The position numbers and the translations under genes are program-made. Shown here piece after piece: positions 61,379-64,000 of a stretch of 64,000 nt of DNA; positions within the stretch are counted from its first letter, which is position 1, and the number at the start of each line of letters is the position of its first letter. The DNA lies in the NCBI GenBank assembly GCA_050251195.1, contig JBFWNG010000014.1, positions 13,788 to 77,787 on the forward strand, given 5' to 3'. The notes beneath the pieces were generated by a model. The model saw nothing but the letters and a program-made list of their open reading frames with translations, did no database searches and had not been told where the DNA came from. The DNA is from JBFWNG01 sp050251195 (lineage in GTDB: Bacteria > Bdellovibrionota_B > Oligoflexia > Oligoflexales > Oligoflexaceae).

Positions 61379-61576
61379 ATGCCTAAAATTAAAAACAAAA
61401 AGTCTGCATCGAAGCGGTACAAAATTCTCGCATCAGGGAAAATAAAACGCGGTCACGCTGGTAAACGCCATATCCTTACCAAAAAAGGAAGAGCTAGAAA
61501 AAACAAGCTTAAAAAGCCAGGTTTTGTAGCAAAATCAGATTTTTCTTTGGTTTTGCGGTGTTTACCGAATCGATAG
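61379..61576 (+). CDS. rpmI: Ribosomal protein L35 (bL35)
   Basis: A 65-residue basic ribosomal protein. MPKIKNKKSASKRYKILASGKIKRGHAGKRHILTKK is the family start, and the length is exact. rplT follows after 32 bp. The usual upstream neighbour infC is not in the window. Confidence 0.96.
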   Translation: MPKIKNKKSASKRYKILASGKIKRGHAGKRHILTKKGRARKNKLKKPGFVAKSDFSLVLRCLPNR

Positions 61577-61608
61577 CCTAAATATAGCAACGTAGGGAGC
61601 TCTCAGCC

Positions 61609-61962
61609 ATGACAAGGGCAAAACGAGGATTTAAAGCAAGAAGACGTAGAAACCGGTTACTTGGTTTAGCTAAAGGTTACCGACAAACTCGTGGCAACTG
61701 TTACAGAAGTGCTGTTACCGTAGTCCGCAAGGGTCTTACATACGCATTCCGTGACAGACGAGCTAAGAAACGTCATTTCCGTTCGCTTTGGATTACGCGC
61801 ATCAATGCTGCCGTTCGCGAGCAAGGTATGCGTTACTCAGATTTTATTTGTGCGCTGAAAAAACTTAGCATCAATTTGGACAGAAGCGCTCTTGCAGATT
61901 TGGCCGTAAACGATCCAGCTATGTTCAATGCGATCGTTGCAAAAGCAAAGACTGCCGTCTGA
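61609..61962 (+). CDS. rplT: Ribosomal protein L20 (bL20)
   Basis: A 117-residue ribosomal protein. The basic start MTRAKRGFKARRRRNRLLGLAKGY and TYAFRDRRAKKRHFRSLWITRINAAVRE are conserved. It follows rpmI in a two-gene operon and ends before a strong terminator. Confidence 0.97.
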   Translation: MTRAKRGFKARRRRNRLLGLAKGYRQTRGNCYRSAVTVVRKGLTYAFRDRRAKKRHFRSLWITRINAAVREQGMRYSDFICALKKLSINLDRSALADLAVNDPAMFNAIVAKAKTAV

Positions 61963-61985
61963 TCTAGCTTAGTTACTAAATAACA

Positions 61986-62092
61986 TTATCCACAGCTGCT
62001 GAAATGGCGCTGTGGATTTTTGTTTGTAATCTTAGTGCGATAGGATTGTGAGTATTTGTTCTAAAAGTTATCCACAAAAGGCCTGTGGATAG
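61986..62092. other. DnaA-box cluster in rplT-amt intergenic region
   Basis: Two perfect DnaA boxes TTATCCACA (61986-61994 and 62068-62076) each face an inverted partner: TGTGGATTT at 62011-62019 and TGTGGATAG at 62084-62092. The first pair is part of the rplT terminator. The second forms an 8-bp hairpin (62069-62091). The remainder of the 228-bp gap is AT-rich and holds a small hairpin TATTGC-gattt-GCAATA near 62163. Confidence 0.45.
61988..62021 (+). terminator. Rho-independent terminator after rplT
   Basis: ATCCACAGC (61988-61996), 12-base loop, GCTGTGGAT (62009-62017): a perfect 9-bp stem running into a T5 tract, 25 bp after the rplT stop. Confidence 0.85.
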
Positions 62093-62190
62093 TATTAGTC
62101 TGACGAAAATATCGCAGGAACATTGAATTTATTTAGGTTGAGCAAGGAGTATGAATCAATTTATTGCGATTTGCAATACCAAAAGAGAGA

Positions 62191-63522
62191 TTATCCAACC
62201 TTTTTTATATTTTGTTCTGAATGGTTGGTTTTAGGATTCATTTCAGGATGTTGTGTCCGATCAAGACCCTTCTGCTCCATGTCGAGACTCACTCGAATTG
62301 GGAGGAAAAAGTTCGTAATCTTCAGAATCAAAAAGGTCATGACAGCGGCATAAACGCTCACGACGATGACCCCAATCGTATTGGCAAACAGGACGGTAGT
62401 TTCGCCATAGAGAAGACCGTCCCTTCCAAGGGGATTGACGTCTTTTGTCGCAAATACGCCGGTCATGATGGCTCCGAGAATTCCCGCCACGCCGTGGCAG
62501 GCAAAAACATCAAGCGTATCGTCTAATCGAAGCTGCCTCTTAGTGAATTCCGCCACATAGTTACAGATTGCGCCGCAGAGGCACCCAGAAACCAAAGCTG
62601 CCGGAACGCCTACGTAGCCGGCGCCCGGAGTGATGGCAACAAGGCCTACAATGGCTCCAATCGCGGAACCAGTGGGAGATGGCTTGCCATAACGACCCCA
62701 ATCGACGATTGTCCAGCCCAGCATGCCGCTGGCGCCGGAGAAGAAGGTTGTTGTTAGGGCCTGGGCCGCGGCGCCATTGGGAGCGAGAGATGCGGCTCCG
62801 TTAAAGCCAAACCAACCAAACCATAGGAGAGCCGTACCCAGGAAGACGTAACCAGAGTTGTGGGTGACTGCAGGTTGGTTATCAAAATTTTGGCGGCGTC
62901 CAAACGTCAATGCGCAAATGAGCGCGGAAACGCCCGCGACGGTGTGGACCACAAGTCCCCCCGCGTAATCGATCCCGCCCATTGCTTGTATCCAGCCATG
63001 ATCGCCCCAAACCCAGTGGCAAACGGGGGCATAAACGATTACGGACCAAAGGGACATAATCAGCAACCAAGCGTTGAACGATACGCGTTCTGCGAATGCA
63101 CCCGTTATCAATGACGGAGTGATGATCGCATACATACATTGCAGCAGCATAAAAGACAGATGAGGAATGGTCTGGCCGGTGCGCGCGGTAGTGTCGACTT
63201 CTGCTAAAAGGAAGTATCCGAGATTGCCTATAACGCCCCCAAAGTCAGAAGAGAAGGCGAGACTGTAACCAATGATGGCCCAAATAATCCCTACAAACCC
63301 GCTTGCAATAAAGCTTTGATACATCGTCGACGTAACGTGTTCAGGGCGAACCATGCCGCCGTAAAAAAATGCCACGCCTGGAGTCATCAGGAACACCAGG
63401 GCGATGCAGAAATACACCCAGGCAGAGTCTGGTCCTGATATTTGGGCAACAGCGCCGCCTGCATAAGCCGTTTGGCTTAAAGCGCAAATGAACGCAATGA
63501 CGCTCCATAGTACAGAAGGCAA
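62191..63522 (-). CDS. amt: Ammonium transporter (Amt)
   Basis: Inner-membrane ammonium channel of 443 residues. A signal-like N-terminus (about 1-22) is followed by eleven hydrophobic segments. Conserved motifs: PGVAFFYGGMVR, DYAGGLVVHTVAG (pore Asp and His), GWFGFN, and FACHGVAGILGAIMTG (second pore His). The start is a TTG at 63522, six bases after GGAG. The short C-terminal tail holds residues that could bind a PII protein. No glnK gene is adjacent. It heads left from the tandem-repeat region. Confidence 0.93.
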   Translation of the reverse strand: MPSVLWSVIAFICALSQTAYAGGAVAQISGPDSAWVYFCIALVFLMTPGVAFFYGGMVRPEHVTSTMYQSFIASGFVGIIWAIIGYSLAFSSDFGGVIGNLGYFLLAEVDTTARTGQTIPHLSFMLLQCMYAIITPSLITGAFAERVSFNAWLLIMSLWSVIVYAPVCHWVWGDHGWIQAMGGIDYAGGLVVHTVAGVSALICALTFGRRQNFDNQPAVTHNSGYVFLGTALLWFGWFGFNGAASLAPNGAAAQALTTTFFSGASGMLGWTIVDWGRYGKPSPTGSAIGAIVGLVAITPGAGYVGVPAALVSGCLCGAICNYVAEFTKRQLRLDDTLDVFACHGVAGILGAIMTGVFATKDVNPLGRDGLLYGETTVLFANTIGVIVVSVYAAVMTFLILKITNFFLPIRVSLDMEQKGLDRTQHPEMNPKTNHSEQNIKKVG

Positions 63523-63652
63523 AATGCTCTCCGGATTTGTCCTGTCTACATATTCGGACGATTTTTTTAAAAATGAAGAAAACGTAATGGAAGTTTTGGG
63601 TAAAAGTCGGGAGACATTCGTATTAAGGGGGAATTTTGTCCCTCACCTTGAT

Positions 63653-63853
63653 GGTGGGGAAAGCAGCTTTCTTCACTCTTGGTGGGGGACAGTAGCTCTC
63701 TTCACTTTTGGTGGGGGACAGCAGCTCTCTTCACTTTTGGTGGGGGACAGTAGCTCTCTTCACTTTTGGTGGGGGACAGTAGCTCTCTTCACTTTTGGTG
63801 GGGGACAGTAGCTCTCTTCACTTTTGGTGGGGACAGTAGCTCTCTTCACTCTT
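63653..63853. repeat. 29-bp tandem repeat array (seven units)
   Basis: Seven head-to-tail units without spacers begin at 63653, 63681, 63710, 63739, 63768, 63797 and 63826. The inner five are 29 bp, start GGTGGGGGACAG and end CTTCACTTTT; they are almost identical. The first and last are 28 bp and share GGTGGGGA and an ending CACTCTT. A reverse copy of the head, TGTCCCTCACC (63637-63647), sits just left and can fold with unit 1. TGTCCC/GGGGACA heads recall repeated transposase-binding ends such as those of IS21-like elements; that is inference. Confidence 0.8.
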
Positions 63854-63888
63854 GGTAGTGGGTTTCTGGGGTCGATAGCATAATGGGA

Positions 63889-63972
63889 TGGTCCAGCCGC
63901 ATTTGAAAAACCGGCTTCTATGAGCCATAGTTAATGAACTGCTTCTATTAACTAATTCAATGCGGAGGACCA
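63889..63972 (+). ncRNA. Three-way-junction RNA covering a ribosome binding site
   Basis: A 13-bp closing stem pairs 63889-63894 (TGGTCC) with 63967-63972 (GGACCA) and 63897-63903 (CCGCATT) with 63959-63965 (AATGCGG), with a small 2x1 internal loop. Inside are hairpin A, GGCT/AGCC (63913-63926), and hairpin B, TAGTTAAT with ATTAACTA (63928-63954, 8 perfect bp, 11-base loop). The GGAGG ribosome site (63964-63968) is in the closing stem, two bases from the ATG-proximal end. It may be translational control of the transposase or part of an IS110-type guide (bridge) RNA. Confidence 0.5.
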
Positions 63973-63973
63973 C

Positions 63974-64000
63974 ATGCAAGTTTCTATTATCGGAATTGAT
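63974..64000 (+). mobile_element. IS110-family transposase, 5' end only
   Basis: Nine codons are visible before the window ends: MQVSIIGID, starting at ATG 63974 with GGAGG 5 bases upstream. This start (short strand, then GID) is typical of the RuvC-like N-terminus of IS110-family DEDD transposases, which continue LAKN. Nine residues do not prove it. The structured leader just before it and the repeats beside it support a mobile element. Confidence 0.5.

Larger units (their letters stand above)
63523..63973. other. Non-coding region with 29-bp repeats and structured leader
   Basis: This 451-bp stretch between amt and the edge gene holds no supported CDS. Frames across the repeats shift, since 29 is not a multiple of three. 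From left: about 115 bp without features, a hairpin at 63639-63660, the tandem array 63653-63853, a short junction 63854-63888 and the folded leader 63889-63972. Confidence 0.8.

Noticed and set aside
61986..62092. Replication origin
   Set aside because: Only two perfect boxes, no dnaA, dnaN or gidA nearby and no clear unwinding region; kept only as a DnaA-box observation.
63488..63811. Open frame through the repeats
   Set aside because: It only exists because of the repeats; 29-bp units shift frame and produce low-complexity Gly/Trp/Phe-rich sequence with no ribosome site.
63653..63853. Tandem array as a CRISPR
   Set aside because: Units are directly adjacent with no unique spacers, and no cas genes are present.
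1..64000. tRNA or rRNA genes
   Set aside because: I saw no cloverleaf with a TTCGA-type T-loop and CCA-side pairing, and no rRNA sequence.

Overview
The window is a gene-dense piece of a Gram-negative, flagellated chromosome (roughly mid-40s % GC by eye). LPS genes (hldD, lpxC), many lipoproteins and outer-membrane barrels, a fliL-to-fliA flagellar operon, an RNase Y-type protein and several receiver-TPR fusion proteins together suggest Bdellovibrionota/Oligoflexia or a related former deltaproteobacterial lineage. That placement is inference from gene content and was not tested against a database.

Layout. 17-2794 (minus): hldD, a lipoprotein cytochrome c and an outer-membrane-type protein. 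3077-15702 (plus): one long motility operon, fliL-M-N-O-P-Q-R-flhB-flhA-flhF-flhG-fliA-cheY, then a PilZ-like protein and a DUF2802-type protein. 15699-20065: a hydrolase and two receiver-TPR proteins whose receivers have lost the phosphoacceptor Asp. 20068-25202 (minus): an FAD-linked 2-hydroxyacid dehydrogenase, a malic enzyme and a PBP4-type peptidase. 25322-32380: metabolic and housekeeping genes (mce, M50 protease, esterase, trxB, mrp, DUF971, a soluble histidine kinase, a lipoprotein). 32381-33016: a 0.6 kb non-coding stretch rich in inverted repeats, leading into sucC. 33017-38782: sucCD, a macro-domain protein, murB, a lipoprotein, a fatty acid hydroxylase-like protein and terC. 38927-42495: a LysR regulator divergent from a Tat-exported intradiol dioxygenase, then recN. 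42720-46260 (minus): three envelope proteins. 46462-51840: tetR, a TPR protein, lpxC, a ComEC-like protein and a receiver with Glu at the phosphosite. 51857-59490: a zinc-ribbon membrane protein, dnaK, a receiver-TPR protein, a TPR protein and an RNase Y homologue whose KH domain looks degenerate. 59631-63522: an inositol monophosphatase, an exported protein, rpmI-rplT and amt. 63523-64000: a 29-bp tandem repeat array, a strongly structured leader and the first codons of what looks like an IS110-family transposase, cut by the window edge.

The observations most worth following are: (i) the three-way-junction RNA that encloses the ribosome binding site of the IS110-like gene beside the 29-bp repeats; (ii) the run of hairpins upstream of sucC; (iii) the family of receiver-TPR proteins with Thr, Cys or Glu at the phosphosite; (iv) two dispersed palindromic elements of one family; and (v) two perfect DnaA boxes inside hairpins after rplT. 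No tRNA, rRNA or CRISPR array was recognised.
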